From: Coprococcus sp.
GTDB lineage: Bacteria; Bacillota; Clostridia; Lachnospirales; Lachnospiraceae
Length of the DNA: 35,954 nucleotides
Direction of reading: 5' to 3'
Assembly (NCBI GenBank): GCA_016297325.1
Contig: JAEDGW010000014.1
Location: 1 to 35,954 of the forward strand
In this document: piece after piece, positions 16,821 to 26,282 of the stretch
Position numbering within the stretch: the stretch's first letter is position 1
Layout of the letters: the number at the start of each line of letters is the position of its first letter
Made by a program: the position numbers and the translations under genes
The notes under the pieces: model-generated
What the model was told of the DNA's origin: nothing
The model's input: only the letters and a program-made list of their open reading frames with translations
Databases searched by the model: none

Positions 16821-17552
16821 ATGATGGATGTGACCATGACAAAGAAGAATGCAGATAATCATAAGATTATCATGAAAGAGATCTCTGAGACTGAGAGACC
16901 TTATGAGAAGAGCTACAAATACGGTGTGGAGATATTATCCGATGCCGAGCTCCTTGCCGTGATATTAAGGACCGGCAGCCGTCAGGCAAATGCGCTGTCC
17001 ACGGCATACAGGATACTTGATGCCCATCCCATACATAAAGGGATAGTGGGACTCAATTACCTCACAACAGAGGAGCTTGAGGATATAAGCGGAGTAGGCA
17101 AGGTAAAAGCGATACAGATGAAGTGTCTGGCTGAGATATCAAAGAGGATGGCAAAGGCATCCCTGAAGCCGTTCATATCATTTGAATCACCGCAGAGCAT
17201 CGCAGATTATTTTATGGAGAATACACGTTATCTTGAAAAAGAATATGTGTATATACTTATGTTTGATTCAAAGCATAAGCTCCTTAAGGATATGAGGCTC
17301 TCCGAGGGAACTGTCAACAGTTCACTTCTCTCACCGAGGGAAGTATTCACCACGGCTCTGAAATTTGAAGCCGTATATATCGTACTCGTACACAATCACC
17401 CGTCGGGAGATCCGTCGCCTAGCAGGCAGGATATAGAGATAACCGACCGTGTCAGCAGTGCGGGGAGAATGATAGGGATAGAGTTATCTGATCATATAAT
17501 ATTGGGAAATAATTGTTATGTCAGCTTAGCTGAGCGAGGAATTATAAGATGA
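16821..17552 (+). CDS. radC: RadC family JAB-domain protein (UPF0758)
   Basis: The 243-residue protein has an N-terminal helix-hairpin-helix (DISGVGKVKAIQMK, near residue 90) and a C-terminal JAMM/MPN fold with VHNHPSGDPSPSRQD, carrying the metal ligands HxH and Asp. The historical DNA-repair role is doubtful, and the biochemical activity of the family is unclear. AAGGAGGT at 16811-16818 is closer than normal to the first ATG (16821), so the second ATG (16824) may be the true start. The stop overlaps mreC by 4 bases. Confidence 0.93.
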   Translation: MMDVTMTKKNADNHKIIMKEISETERPYEKSYKYGVEILSDAELLAVILRTGSRQANALSTAYRILDAHPIHKGIVGLNYLTTEELEDISGVGKVKAIQMKCLAEISKRMAKASLKPFISFESPQSIADYFMENTRYLEKEYVYILMFDSKHKLLKDMRLSEGTVNSSLLSPREVFTTALKFEAVYIVLVHNHPSGDPSPSRQDIEITDRVSSAGRMIGIELSDHIILGNNCYVSLAERGIIR

Positions 17553-18415
17553 GACGAAGACGAAACAGGAATAGAAAAAGAATAGAGATCACACCGAGAT
17601 ATTTTTTGCTGGGACTTACGGGACTGTGTGTGATATTGATGCTGGCTTCACTTTTTGCAGGTGGAATATTTGCTCCTGTAAAGGAATTTACAAATACATT
17701 TGTACAGCCTATGCAGAAGGGAGTCAACACCATAGGAAGATGGGTTCAGAGCAAGACTGATGCTTTTCAGAATTATGACGAACTGCTCAAGGAGAACGAG
17801 AATCTTAAGAGTGAGCTTGAAAAAACGCAGAAGCAGCTTGACACATACCAGCAGAATTCATATGAGCTTGAGAGACTTCAGGCACTCTACGAATTAGATG
17901 GACAGTATGAAGATTACAAGAAGACTGTTGCCAGAGTTATTTCCAAGGATACAGGCGGCTGGTTCGACGTGTTCTATATCGATAAAGGTACAGATGACGG
18001 CGTGAAAGAGGGGTGTAATGTTCTCTATGGCAACGGACTGTGCGGTATCGTTACAGAGGCCGGTTCCGACTATGCCAAGATACGCTCGATCATAGATGAC
18101 ACATCAAATGTGAATGGAATGATACTTCCATCTGAGACGATCTGTAACGTAGAGGGAAGTGTAAATAATTACGAGAATGGATATCTGGTAGCCCAGAATA
18201 TTGACAAGGACTCGGAGGTCAATGTTGGAGATCAGGTGGTTACGTCGTATGTGTCGAGTAAATATCTGTCAAGACTCAACATTGGGTACGTCACAAGGAT
18301 AGAGCAGGACTCAAACAACCTGACAAAGACGGCATATATCACGCCTGCATGTGACTTCACAAAGATACAGGAAGTGCTTGTCATCCTTGAGACAAAGAAG
18401 ACGGTATCAGAATAG
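17549..18415 (+). CDS. mreC: Rod shape-determining protein MreC
   Basis: Bitopic membrane protein that scaffolds the elongasome. The 288 residues comprise a very basic N-terminus (RRRRNRNRKR), one membrane segment at ~19-39, a coiled coil at ~70-115 and a double beta-barrel extracellular domain (VISKDTGGWFDVFYIDKGTDDGV onward). It overlaps radC by 4 bases (ATGA). In most relatives mreB sits between radC and mreC, but here there is no space for it. mreD and the PBP2 gene follow. Confidence 0.94.
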   Translation: MRRRRNRNRKRIEITPRYFLLGLTGLCVILMLASLFAGGIFAPVKEFTNTFVQPMQKGVNTIGRWVQSKTDAFQNYDELLKENENLKSELEKTQKQLDTYQQNSYELERLQALYELDGQYEDYKKTVARVISKDTGGWFDVFYIDKGTDDGVKEGCNVLYGNGLCGIVTEAGSDYAKIRSIIDDTSNVNGMILPSETICNVEGSVNNYENGYLVAQNIDKDSEVNVGDQVVTSYVSSKYLSRLNIGYVTRIEQDSNNLTKTAYITPACDFTKIQEVLVILETKKTVSE

Positions 18416-18448
18416 TTTTGTATATAATCGTTAAGAAGGTAACAAACA

Positions 18449-18958
18449 TTGAGAAGAATTATCACACTAGGAATATTGATCATCATATGCTTTGTTCTGC
18501 AGTCTGCGTTATTTCCTTTTATTGAGATAGCAGGTGCAACTCCAAATCTGCTCCTCATACTCACGGTTTCATTTGGACTTATGAGAGGTAGAAAAGAGGG
18601 AATGCTCGTAGGTTTTTTCTGCGGTTTCTTTTATGACCTTTATTTTGGATTTGCAGTTGGGCCATTTATGATAGTTTATATGCTGATAGGTTACTGTAAC
18701 GGATTCTTCCACAGACTCTATCTGGTGGAGGATGTTCTTCTGCCTATCATCATAGTGACGCTGGATGATTTTGTATTCAACTTCATGACATATATAATTT
18801 TCTTTGTACTCAGAAACAGACTGAATTTTGGATTGTATATGAAGGACATCATCCTGCCTGAAATGATATATACAGCCATCCTTACCATGATATTGTTTAA
18901 GTTCTTTGTATTTATCAACAAGAGGCTTAAACGTGCTGAAAAAGGAAGTGAGACATAA
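18449..18958 (+). CDS. mreD: Rod shape-determining protein MreD
   Basis: A 169-residue integral membrane protein with about five to six hydrophobic segments (ITLGILIIICFVLQSALF first, then LLLILTVSFGLM, MLVGFFCGFFYDL and others). The ATPNLLLILTVSFGLMRG... pattern is typical of MreD. It partners MreC and the transpeptidase in the elongation complex. The start is TTG at 18449 with AAGAAGG about 9 bases upstream. The last base of its TAA is the first base of the next ATG, indicating tight translational coupling to PBP2. Confidence 0.9.
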   Translation: MRRIITLGILIIICFVLQSALFPFIEIAGATPNLLLILTVSFGLMRGRKEGMLVGFFCGFFYDLYFGFAVGPFMIVYMLIGYCNGFFHRLYLVEDVLLPIIIVTLDDFVFNFMTYIIFFVLRNRLNFGLYMKDIILPEMIYTAILTMILFKFFVFINKRLKRAEKGSET

Positions 18959-21795
18959 TGATCAGAGACATATTAGAGATAGTTAAGGACTTTATCGTTG
19001 AAAAGCTGAAGAGCAGATTGTTCTATGTGACACTGTTTTTTCTGTGCCTTTTTGGCGTTCTTGTATACAGACTGTTCTATCTCCAGATCGTTAATGGAGA
19101 AAAGTACCAGTCTAATTTCCAGTACAAATCCCAGAAGACAGTATCCGTTAAGGCTACACGTGGCAAGATATATGATTGCAATGGCAAGCTCCTTGCCTAC
19201 AACAAATCGTCATATAACTTGAGCTTTACAAGTAATGCGGATCTCTCTGAGGCTGCTGCCAAGAAAGATACCACAGAGAATGAGCTCAGAAATGAGATCG
19301 TGTACAAGACTATACTTATACTTGAGCAGAACGGCGACAGCCTGTCTGTTGATCTTCCGATCAAGCTGGATTCATCCGGCAACATGAAATTCACCATCAG
19401 TGGTGCACAGCTCAATACATTTTACATGAATGTATTTGGCGCAAGTTCTGTCGACAGTCTTGATGACAGCCAGAAGAATGCGACTGCACGGGAAGTATTT
19501 GATTATATGAAGAGCGATGAGCTGTTTAATGTGTCGAATGAATATTCTGATGCGTATGCACTGAAGATTCTTGCTGTCAGATATGAGGTATGGCTCAACA
19601 GATACCAGCAGTATATGACTGTTGACATTGCAAACAACATAAGCCAGCAGAGCTATGCAGCTATCATGGAGAACAAAGACACCCTGCTCGGCATGGATGT
19701 AAATATAGAGTCAAACAGAGTGTATAACGATGCAGAATATTTCGCCCATATCATCGGTTACATCGGCAATATCTCAAACGAGGAGATGGAGGAATACAAT
19801 TCCAAGCTTGATGAGGATCAGCAGTACAGCGCAAATGATATGGTCGGCAAGCTCGGCCTGGAGCAGTCATACGAGGAACAGCTCAGAGGTGTGGATGGTT
19901 TCCAGAAGATGTACGTTGATAACATGGGTAAGGTTCTCGAGGTTATAGACAGCAAGGATTCTGTTGCCGGAAACGATATATATCTGACCATAGATTCAGA
20001 TCTTCAGAAGTATTGCTACAATGCACTCGAGAAGGAGCTCTCGTATATCATACTGACGAATATGAAAAATACAAATTATGCCACAGAGAAAGAAGATATA
20101 CCTATCACAGATGTGTATTCAGCTTTGTTTGAGAATAATATCATCGACATAAAAGCTCTCAATGCTGCAAATGCAACTGACAATGAGAAGACAGTATATA
20201 ACACATTTGTATCAAGCAAACAGTATACCTTGAATAACCTGTCCGATATATTAAAGAACAGCCATACAGAGCTCTATAATCTGTCGGAGCAGTACAAGGA
20301 TTACATGGAGTTCATATGTGAGACACTGAGCGCAGACGGTATATATGACAGCAGTTCCGTTGACAAGGAGAGTCAGACCTACAATGACTATATCAACAAC
20401 AAGATCTCTCTCTATGAATACCTCAAATACTGTATAAGCCAGGGTACGATCAATATCAAGGACATACAGACTGCAAGCGATTATTACGATACAGACGAAA
20501 TATACGATGTTGTGGTGGATTATGTGCTCAAAGAATTTGAGGATGACGCCGATTTCGACAAACTTGTGTTTAAATATATGATATTATCTGGAGAAATAAC
20601 AGGTTCACAGGTAATCTATCTGTTATACGACCAGGGTGTACTAAATAGTACAACAGACGAGGATTACGATGCATTTGCGTCAGGAGTCATAGGCGGATAT
20701 GAATTCATGTACAGAAAGATAAAGAAGCTTGAGATCACCCCTGCTATGCTGGCACTTGACCCTTGTTCAGGCTCAATAGTGGTGACAGATCCTTCAAACG
20801 GAGTTGTAAGAGCGGTTGCAACCTATCCTAGTTACGACAACAACAAGCTTACAAATGTCATAGATCCTGATTATTATGCCAAGATCACAGAGGATAAGAC
20901 AACTCCTATGTACAATCGAGCGACCATGCAGCGTACTGCACCTGGATCAACATACAAGATGCTCGTTGCCGCAGCCGGACTGCAGGAGGGAGTTATAGAT
21001 GTCGGTTCAGCCATAACTGACTACGGAACGTTCTCCAAGGTCGTTCCGTCACCTGCATGCTGGCTTAGAAGCGGACATGGAACGCTGGGACTTGCGGAAG
21101 CCATCGAGGTATCATGTAACGGATATTTCTTTGAAGTGGGTTACAGACTTGCCACGGATTCCAAGGGAGTATACCAGGATGCTCAGGGTATAGACAAGCT
21201 GCAGAAGTATGCTTCGCTGTTTGGACTTGACAGGAAATCCGGAGTGGAGATAGAGGAGATGGATCCACATGTTTCTGACACAGATGCTGTAAGATCATCG
21301 ATCGGTCAGGGTACTAACAACTATACTCCTGTCCAGCTTGCCAGATATGTTACGACAATAGCAAATGAGGGTAACTGTTATAACCTTACACTTATCAATC
21401 AGATAAAGAATGTTGACGGCAGGGTAGTATATGAGAGTGACAACGTTCCTGAGAACAAGGTGGATCTCTCATCCAGCCAGTGGGCTGTCATCAAACAGGG
21501 TATGAGACAGATGGTAAGGGATCATACAAGTTCATCAGCTCTTATAAATCAGATAAATGTGGAAGTTGCAGGTAAGACTGGTACAGCGGAGGAGGATACA
21601 ACAAGACCGGATCACGCGCTCTTTGTTTCGTTTGCTCCGTATGACAATCCGGAAGTCAGTGTAACTTGTGTAATTCCGCATGGATACACATCAGGTAACG
21701 CAGAGGAGCTGGCAGGAATGATATATGCCTACATGTATGATCCGGAGAAACTCGATACACTTGATATAACTGGTAATAACCAGATGTCAGATTAA
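18958..21795 (+). CDS. mrdA: Penicillin-binding protein 2, elongation transpeptidase (unusually long)
   Basis: Class B PBP that cross-links peptidoglycan with RodA. There is an N-terminal membrane segment (residues ~20-40) and a dimerisation domain with the ATRGKIYDCNGKLLAYN box. The transpeptidase domain has SxxK at Ser664-Lys667 (nucleophile Ser664), SCN at 719-721 and KTG at 873-875, so all three motifs are intact. At 945 residues it far exceeds E. coli PBP2 (~633). Most of the excess is an acidic helical block at ~362-585 between TIDSDLQKYCYNALEKEL and the core segment ITPAMLALDPCSGSIVV. Long PBP2s occur in Clostridia, but the role of this block is unknown. Confidence 0.93.
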   Translation: MIRDILEIVKDFIVEKLKSRLFYVTLFFLCLFGVLVYRLFYLQIVNGEKYQSNFQYKSQKTVSVKATRGKIYDCNGKLLAYNKSSYNLSFTSNADLSEAAAKKDTTENELRNEIVYKTILILEQNGDSLSVDLPIKLDSSGNMKFTISGAQLNTFYMNVFGASSVDSLDDSQKNATAREVFDYMKSDELFNVSNEYSDAYALKILAVRYEVWLNRYQQYMTVDIANNISQQSYAAIMENKDTLLGMDVNIESNRVYNDAEYFAHIIGYIGNISNEEMEEYNSKLDEDQQYSANDMVGKLGLEQSYEEQLRGVDGFQKMYVDNMGKVLEVIDSKDSVAGNDIYLTIDSDLQKYCYNALEKELSYIILTNMKNTNYATEKEDIPITDVYSALFENNIIDIKALNAANATDNEKTVYNTFVSSKQYTLNNLSDILKNSHTELYNLSEQYKDYMEFICETLSADGIYDSSSVDKESQTYNDYINNKISLYEYLKYCISQGTINIKDIQTASDYYDTDEIYDVVVDYVLKEFEDDADFDKLVFKYMILSGEITGSQVIYLLYDQGVLNSTTDEDYDAFASGVIGGYEFMYRKIKKLEITPAMLALDPCSGSIVVTDPSNGVVRAVATYPSYDNNKLTNVIDPDYYAKITEDKTTPMYNRATMQRTAPGSTYKMLVAAAGLQEGVIDVGSAITDYGTFSKVVPSPACWLRSGHGTLGLAEAIEVSCNGYFFEVGYRLATDSKGVYQDAQGIDKLQKYASLFGLDRKSGVEIEEMDPHVSDTDAVRSSIGQGTNNYTPVQLARYVTTIANEGNCYNLTLINQIKNVDGRVVYESDNVPENKVDLSSSQWAVIKQGMRQMVRDHTSSSALINQINVEVAGKTGTAEEDTTRPDHALFVSFAPYDNPEVSVTCVIPHGYTSGNAEELAGMIYAYMYDPEKLDTLDITGNNQMSD

Positions 21796-21854
21796 TATAC
21801 CTATGATATATCACAGAACCTGTGAGTGAGACTATTCAGACAGGAGCAGATGGT

Positions 21855-22541
21855 ATGGATGGTAGGATAGACAGATTATCAATAAAGGCAGATAGATCAG
21901 GCATAGCTGTGTATATACCGGAATGTATGTCTGTACAGGATATCTGTTCTGAGCTTTACAAAAAGATACTGAGAAACATCAGGGCATTTGAAAAATGCGG
22001 CTCTGTGCATGTGACATTTAAAGGGGTGTCACTGTCTCAGGATGAAACTAAAGAAATATTACAATTTCTAAATGATATTGATATGGTCAATGTCAGCTTT
22101 ATAATAAAGTCTGACGACGTTCAATATAAAGAAGATGAAAACGAAGCCGACGTGGTGCATATGAAGAAGGTATGTCCAGGCGGGGCTTCGGTGTCAGCTC
22201 CGGCGGATGCATGGAGCATGGAGAAACCTTATATATTCCGCGGAGATCTGGGAAGAAAACAGACTCTGGAGATAAAGGGGAATGTGATCATACTAGGCGA
22301 CGTTGCAAAGGACGCAAAAGTAGTGTCCGGGAAAAGCATAATCGTCGTCGGAGAACTGGCTGGTACTGCAGTGGCCGGGCGTATATCATCGGAGCGGAGC
22401 TTCGTCATGGCGATGCACATGGTTCCGCGCATGATACAGATAGGCCGGTCACGCATATTTTCACCAAAGATAAAGGGTGATACCTTGTCACCTATGATAG
22501 CTGCAAATGATGGCAATACGATCAATATAACATACATATGA
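21855..22541 (+). CDS. minC: Septum site-determining protein MinC
   Basis: FtsZ polymerisation inhibitor recruited by MinD. An N-terminal domain of ~100 residues (IKADRSGIAVYIPE...) is followed by the C-terminal right-handed beta-helix domain, seen in the repeated IIVVGEL/VIILGDV strands (GNVIILGDVAKDAKV, then SGKSIIVVGELAGTAVAG). I choose ATG 21855 because AGGAG at 21842-21846 is 8 bases upstream and the product then aligns with typical MinC starts. A GTG at 21822 in the same frame would add 11 residues but has a poor site. The product is 228 residues. minD follows after 30 bases. Confidence 0.9.
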   Translation: MDGRIDRLSIKADRSGIAVYIPECMSVQDICSELYKKILRNIRAFEKCGSVHVTFKGVSLSQDETKEILQFLNDIDMVNVSFIIKSDDVQYKEDENEADVVHMKKVCPGGASVSAPADAWSMEKPYIFRGDLGRKQTLEIKGNVIILGDVAKDAKVVSGKSIIVVGELAGTAVAGRISSERSFVMAMHMVPRMIQIGRSRIFSPKIKGDTLSPMIAANDGNTINITYI

Positions 22542-22571
22542 TAGCAATTTGTTTTACAGGAGGTCATATTT

Positions 22572-23363
22572 ATGTGTGAAGTTATAGTTGTTACATCAGG
22601 TAAAGGCGGTGTGGGTAAGACCACGACCTCGGCAAACATAGGAACAGGGCTTGCAGCCCTTGGCAATCGTGTCGTCATGATCGACACAGATATAGGTCTC
22701 AGAAATCTGGATGTCGTTCTGGGACTTGAAAACCGTATAGTATACAATCTGATAGATGTCATAGAGGGCAACTGCCGGTATAAGCAGGCTCTCATAAAGG
22801 CGAGGAACTACAACAATCTGTTTCTGCTGCCGTGTGCACAGACGAGGGACAAGAACTCTGTTTCTCCTGAGCAGATCGTCAAACTTGTGGATGAGATCAG
22901 GGAAGAATATGATTACATAATCATAGATTGCCCCGCCGGAATAGAGCAGGGCTTCAAAAATGCCATAGCTGCCGCCGACAGAGCCATCATAGTGACTACA
23001 CCTGAGGTATCGGCCATAAGAGATGCGGACAGGATCATAGGCCTGCTTGAGGCGTATGGGATAGAACGCCAGCATCTCATAATCAACAGAATAAGATACG
23101 ACATGGTAAAGAAGGGCAATATGATGTCTGCTGATGATGTGGTAGACATATTGGCTGTTGATCTGCTTGGCGTTATCGCCGATGATGAGGATATAGTCAT
23201 ATCGACAAATAAAGGAGAACCCGTTGTGTGTGGCAACTCAAGATCGGGACAGTCATATATGAGTATATGCAGAAAGATAGTTGACGATTCCCTTGAAGTG
23301 GAAGATTTTTATGGAGGCAGAACCCGGTCGTTGCGCACTTTATTCAAGCGCAAGAGAGCTTGA
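22572..23363 (+). CDS. minD: Septum site-determining protein MinD
   Basis: A membrane-associated ParA/MinD ATPase that carries MinC to the membrane and is released by MinE. The deviant Walker A motif SGKGGVGKT has the signature Lys11 and Lys16. VVMIDTDIGLRNLDVVLGLENR and DYIIIDCPAGIEQGF supply switch and Walker B elements. The C-terminal TLFKRKRA end is basic and could be part of an amphipathic membrane-targeting helix. The 263-residue length is normal. A consensus GGAGGT precedes the ATG. Confidence 0.97.
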   Translation: MCEVIVVTSGKGGVGKTTTSANIGTGLAALGNRVVMIDTDIGLRNLDVVLGLENRIVYNLIDVIEGNCRYKQALIKARNYNNLFLLPCAQTRDKNSVSPEQIVKLVDEIREEYDYIIIDCPAGIEQGFKNAIAAADRAIIVTTPEVSAIRDADRIIGLLEAYGIERQHLIINRIRYDMVKKGNMMSADDVVDILAVDLLGVIADDEDIVISTNKGEPVVCGNSRSGQSYMSICRKIVDDSLEVEDFYGGRTRSLRTLFKRKRA

Positions 23364-23379
23364 AACAGGAGGCTCAGAT

Positions 23380-23709
23380 ATGAACAGGATATATTTATAT
23401 AACACAGGCAGTTATGCAAAAGAACGTCTGATAAGTATACTTGCATCCGACAGGATCGGCTGCAATCCGGATTTTCTTGATGAGATGCGATATGCCATAA
23501 AGAATGAGCTTGAGCGGTATATCAATATAAACGAGGCAGACATAGACATACAAGTCAAGGAGAAGATGCTCATAGCCTATATTCCCCTTGAGTCATCTGA
23601 CAGAAAAGAGATAAATAACAAATATACATACATAAAAACAGGACAAGGATCTGAGGATTATGAAGCTATTGAAGAAGGATCATCTGAACTTAAAACAATT
23701 CAGTCTTAA
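23380..23709 (+). CDS. minE: Cell division topological specificity factor MinE
   Basis: Stimulates MinD ATPase and drives Min oscillation or gradient formation. The start at 23380 is fixed by AGGAGG 5-8 bases upstream; an in-frame start at 23281 would lie inside minD. The 109-residue product has AKERLISILASDRIGCNPDFLDEMRYAIKNELERYI, the anti-MinCD helix and dimer region, and DIDIQVKEKMLIAYIPL as the topological domain strand. It has a hydrophilic tail slightly longer than usual. The last 50 bases overlap the proposed rodA start. Gene order minC-minD-minE supports the call. Confidence 0.9.
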   Translation: MNRIYLYNTGSYAKERLISILASDRIGCNPDFLDEMRYAIKNELERYININEADIDIQVKEKMLIAYIPLESSDRKEINNKYTYIKTGQGSEDYEAIEEGSSELKTIQS

Positions 23710-24829
23710 TCAGGATGAGAGAAAATACAGTATACTTGATTACAATTTCAAATTGTTGCTGCTCATCATGGCAGCCATAGCGTTTGGAACGGTGATAATT
23801 GTCAGTGTAGATGGGACAAAGCTCACGAAGCAGCTTATCGGAGCCGGAGTCTGTATACTGGGAATGATCATAGTATCGCTTATAGATTACAACTTTATAT
23901 GCAAATATTATATGGCACTTTACATTGCGAATATTGTGATGCTTGGACTTATTCTTGTTATAGGTTCAGGTTCGGATTCGCACGGTGCCAGCAGATGGTT
24001 CGCCATATCAGATTCATTTACGATCCAGCCATCAGAGTTTGCAAAGATAATATTGATCATATGTACGGCAGTATTTTTGGAAAAACATTCAGATGATCTG
24101 AATACACTGAAGACGCTGCTTAAGCTGGCTGCTTTTCTGGCTCTGCCTATAGGACTTATTTTTGCCGAGCCGGATCTGTCAACCACTATTTGTATATGTG
24201 CAACACTTTTTATTGTGATCTTCATTGCAGGGCTGAGCCTCAAGCTTATAGGAATTGCAGTATTGATCCTTATACCATTTTTTGGAGGATTTTTCTGGTA
24301 TATACAGCAGGACAATCTGCCTCAGATACTGAGTGCATATCAGAGAGAGCGTATTCTTGGACATATGTATGGAAGTGAGTATGGTTCAACCCAGGATCAG
24401 CAGAACAACTCCATCATGGCGATAGGTTCAGGCCAGCTCACCGGAAAGGGAATAAACAGCTCAGATGTAGCAACAGTAAAGGACACCAATCTTGTATCGG
24501 AGCAGCAGACTGACTTCATTTTCTCAGCGGTGGGAGAAGAATTAGGTTTCATAGGCAGTGTTATTATTATTGCAATTTTACTGCTCATAGTGTTACAATG
24601 TATTAGGGTAGCTAGGCGTTCAAGAGATAAAAAGGGAATGTATATAGCAACCGGTATGGCAGCGCTGGTTTCAATACAGGCATTTATTAATATAGGTGTT
24701 GCAACTTCCATACTTCCGAATACAGGTTTACCACTTCCATTTATCAGTTACGGACTTAGTTCACTTGTGAGCTTATGTGCCGGCATGGGACTGGTACTCA
24801 ATGTTAATTTGCAAAAGAAAAAGTATTAG
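23660..24829 (+). CDS. rodA: Rod shape-determining glycosyltransferase RodA (SEDS family)
   Basis: SEDS peptidoglycan polymerase that works with PBP2. The 389 residues include about ten membrane segments, the conserved ASRWFAISDSFTIQPSEFAKI region near residue 110, FSAVGEELGFIG near 290 and GLPLPFISYGLSSL near 355. The ATG at 23660 has GAGGAT about 5 bases ahead and lies 50 bases inside minE. No later in-frame ATG precedes the first membrane segment (the next falls within it), so I keep it. The Asp of the catalytic loop of SEDS proteins was not individually located. Confidence 0.93.
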   Translation: MKLLKKDHLNLKQFSLNQDERKYSILDYNFKLLLLIMAAIAFGTVIIVSVDGTKLTKQLIGAGVCILGMIIVSLIDYNFICKYYMALYIANIVMLGLILVIGSGSDSHGASRWFAISDSFTIQPSEFAKIILIICTAVFLEKHSDDLNTLKTLLKLAAFLALPIGLIFAEPDLSTTICICATLFIVIFIAGLSLKLIGIAVLILIPFFGGFFWYIQQDNLPQILSAYQRERILGHMYGSEYGSTQDQQNNSIMAIGSGQLTGKGINSSDVATVKDTNLVSEQQTDFIFSAVGEELGFIGSVIIIAILLLIVLQCIRVARRSRDKKGMYIATGMAALVSIQAFINIGVATSILPNTGLPLPFISYGLSSLVSLCAGMGLVLNVNLQKKKY

Positions 24830-24839
24830 GAGGATTTTC

Positions 24840-25235
24840 ATGAATATTGGTTTGATAGCACATGATGCTAAGAAAAAACTGATGCAGAATTTCTGTATAG
24901 CATATAGAGGTATACTTAACAAACATGAGCTCTATGCGACAGGCACAACAGGAAGACTTATAGAGGAGGTCACAAATCTTACTGTTCACAAGTACATTGC
25001 CGGACATCTGGGCGGCGAACAGCAGCTTGGATCACAGATTGAGAACAATGATATAGATATGGTCATCTTTTTGAGAGACCCTCTTCATCCGAAGAACCAT
25101 GAGCCGGATATTAACAATATATTCACACTTTGTGATACACATAATATCCCTCTTGCAACTAATCTTGCAACTGCAGAGCTTCTTATTCTTGCGCTCGACA
25201 GAGGAGATCTCGACTGGAGAGAATTCTATAAATAG
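24840..25235 (+). CDS. mgsA: Methylglyoxal synthase
   Basis: Converts dihydroxyacetone phosphate to methylglyoxal and phosphate, a glycolytic bypass under phosphate limitation. The 131-residue protein shows IGLIAHDAKK with the catalytic-region Asp, TGTTGRLI (phosphate binding) near residue 38, SGPLGG-equivalent GHLGGEQQLG near 57, and FLRDPLHPKNHEPDI near 80 with the conserved Asp and His. The start at 24840 is set by AGGAGG right after the rodA stop. An upstream in-frame start would lie in rodA. Linkage to rodA is common in Lachnospiraceae. Confidence 0.95.
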   Translation: MNIGLIAHDAKKKLMQNFCIAYRGILNKHELYATGTTGRLIEEVTNLTVHKYIAGHLGGEQQLGSQIENNDIDMVIFLRDPLHPKNHEPDINNIFTLCDTHNIPLATNLATAELLILALDRGDLDWREFYK

Positions 25236-25281
25236 ATTTGATTGTGTTTACGCTTATCAGCGCATACATGGAGGTTTTATT

Positions 25282-26277
25282 ATGTTTAGACATACCAGAA
25301 CAGGCATGTTCATGAAACGGATGTTGTCAGTCATGCTTGTGTGCACTACAGTATTACTCACTGGCTGCGGCAGTAAGACATTTACAGCTGGCAAGCAGCT
25401 TGATATAGGGGTCATTCCTGAACTTCCTGTATATGGCTCGCTTGGTATGGCACAGGATGACGCTGTTGTCGCAAAAGATGAAGAGCTTAATGATGCGAAC
25501 TATCACGGTGTGTACGCTGCGATGCTTCTGGATGATACATCTAAGAGTCCTATAGTTGCACACAATGTTCATGGAAAGATATATCCGGCAAGTATGACCA
25601 AGATCATGACTGGTATACTTGTGATGGAGAGTATAGAGAGTGGACAGATCTCACTTGATGATGTCGTGACACTTAACCGTAAGGTCACATTTGATGACTG
25701 GGATGCCATGGCCAGCGATCTGGTTGGCGGTTGCAGGATCACTGTGAAGAATCTTCTCTATGGTTTGATGATCACATCATACAACGATTGTGGAGTCATT
25801 CTGGCTGAACTCATAGCCGGAAGTGAGTCGGCGTTTTGTGATATGATGAACGAGAAGGCAAGGCAGATCGGTGCTACCAACACCCATTTTGAAAATTGCC
25901 ACGGACTTCATTCAGATGATCACTATACAACAGCGTATGATCTGTATCTGATAATAAAGGAATTTTCAAAGCATGATCTGGCATATATGATAGATTCATT
26001 GTCATCATATGATTTTACATACACTGATGCGGATGGCAATGAGCAGGTAGTTACAATTGAACCTACCAATGAGTTTTTGACCGGCGAGATAACTATGCCT
26101 GATGGATATTCCATCGGTTCCTGGAAGACCGGTACAACAGAGGAGGCTCTCAATTGTCTTATCATGGAATTTCAGAATGATACAACAGGTGATGAATATG
26201 TGGCTCTTGTAGCTGGTGCCGATGGCAAAGAGGCCCTTTACAGTGCCATGACAGATCTGATAAATTTGGCAAAATAA
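25282..26277 (+). CDS. D-alanyl-D-alanine carboxypeptidase, S11 family lipoprotein
   Basis: Trims the terminal D-Ala of peptidoglycan stem peptides. The N-terminus is a lipoprotein signal: a basic stretch, a hydrophobic core, then the lipobox LTGC with Cys29, so the mature enzyme is tethered outside the membrane. The active-site motifs are SMTK at Ser104-Lys107, SYN at Ser166-Asn168 and KTG at 282-284, all present. The 331-residue size fits a DacA-type core without a long C-terminal domain. GGAGG at 25270-25274 fixes ATG 25282; the longer upstream frame starts in mgsA. A terminator follows at 26283-26320. Confidence 0.92.
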   Translation: MFRHTRTGMFMKRMLSVMLVCTTVLLTGCGSKTFTAGKQLDIGVIPELPVYGSLGMAQDDAVVAKDEELNDANYHGVYAAMLLDDTSKSPIVAHNVHGKIYPASMTKIMTGILVMESIESGQISLDDVVTLNRKVTFDDWDAMASDLVGGCRITVKNLLYGLMITSYNDCGVILAELIAGSESAFCDMMNEKARQIGATNTHFENCHGLHSDDHYTTAYDLYLIIKEFSKHDLAYMIDSLSSYDFTYTDADGNEQVVTIEPTNEFLTGEITMPDGYSIGSWKTGTTEEALNCLIMEFQNDTTGDEYVALVAGADGKEALYSAMTDLINLAK

Positions 26278-26282
26278 TGTAT

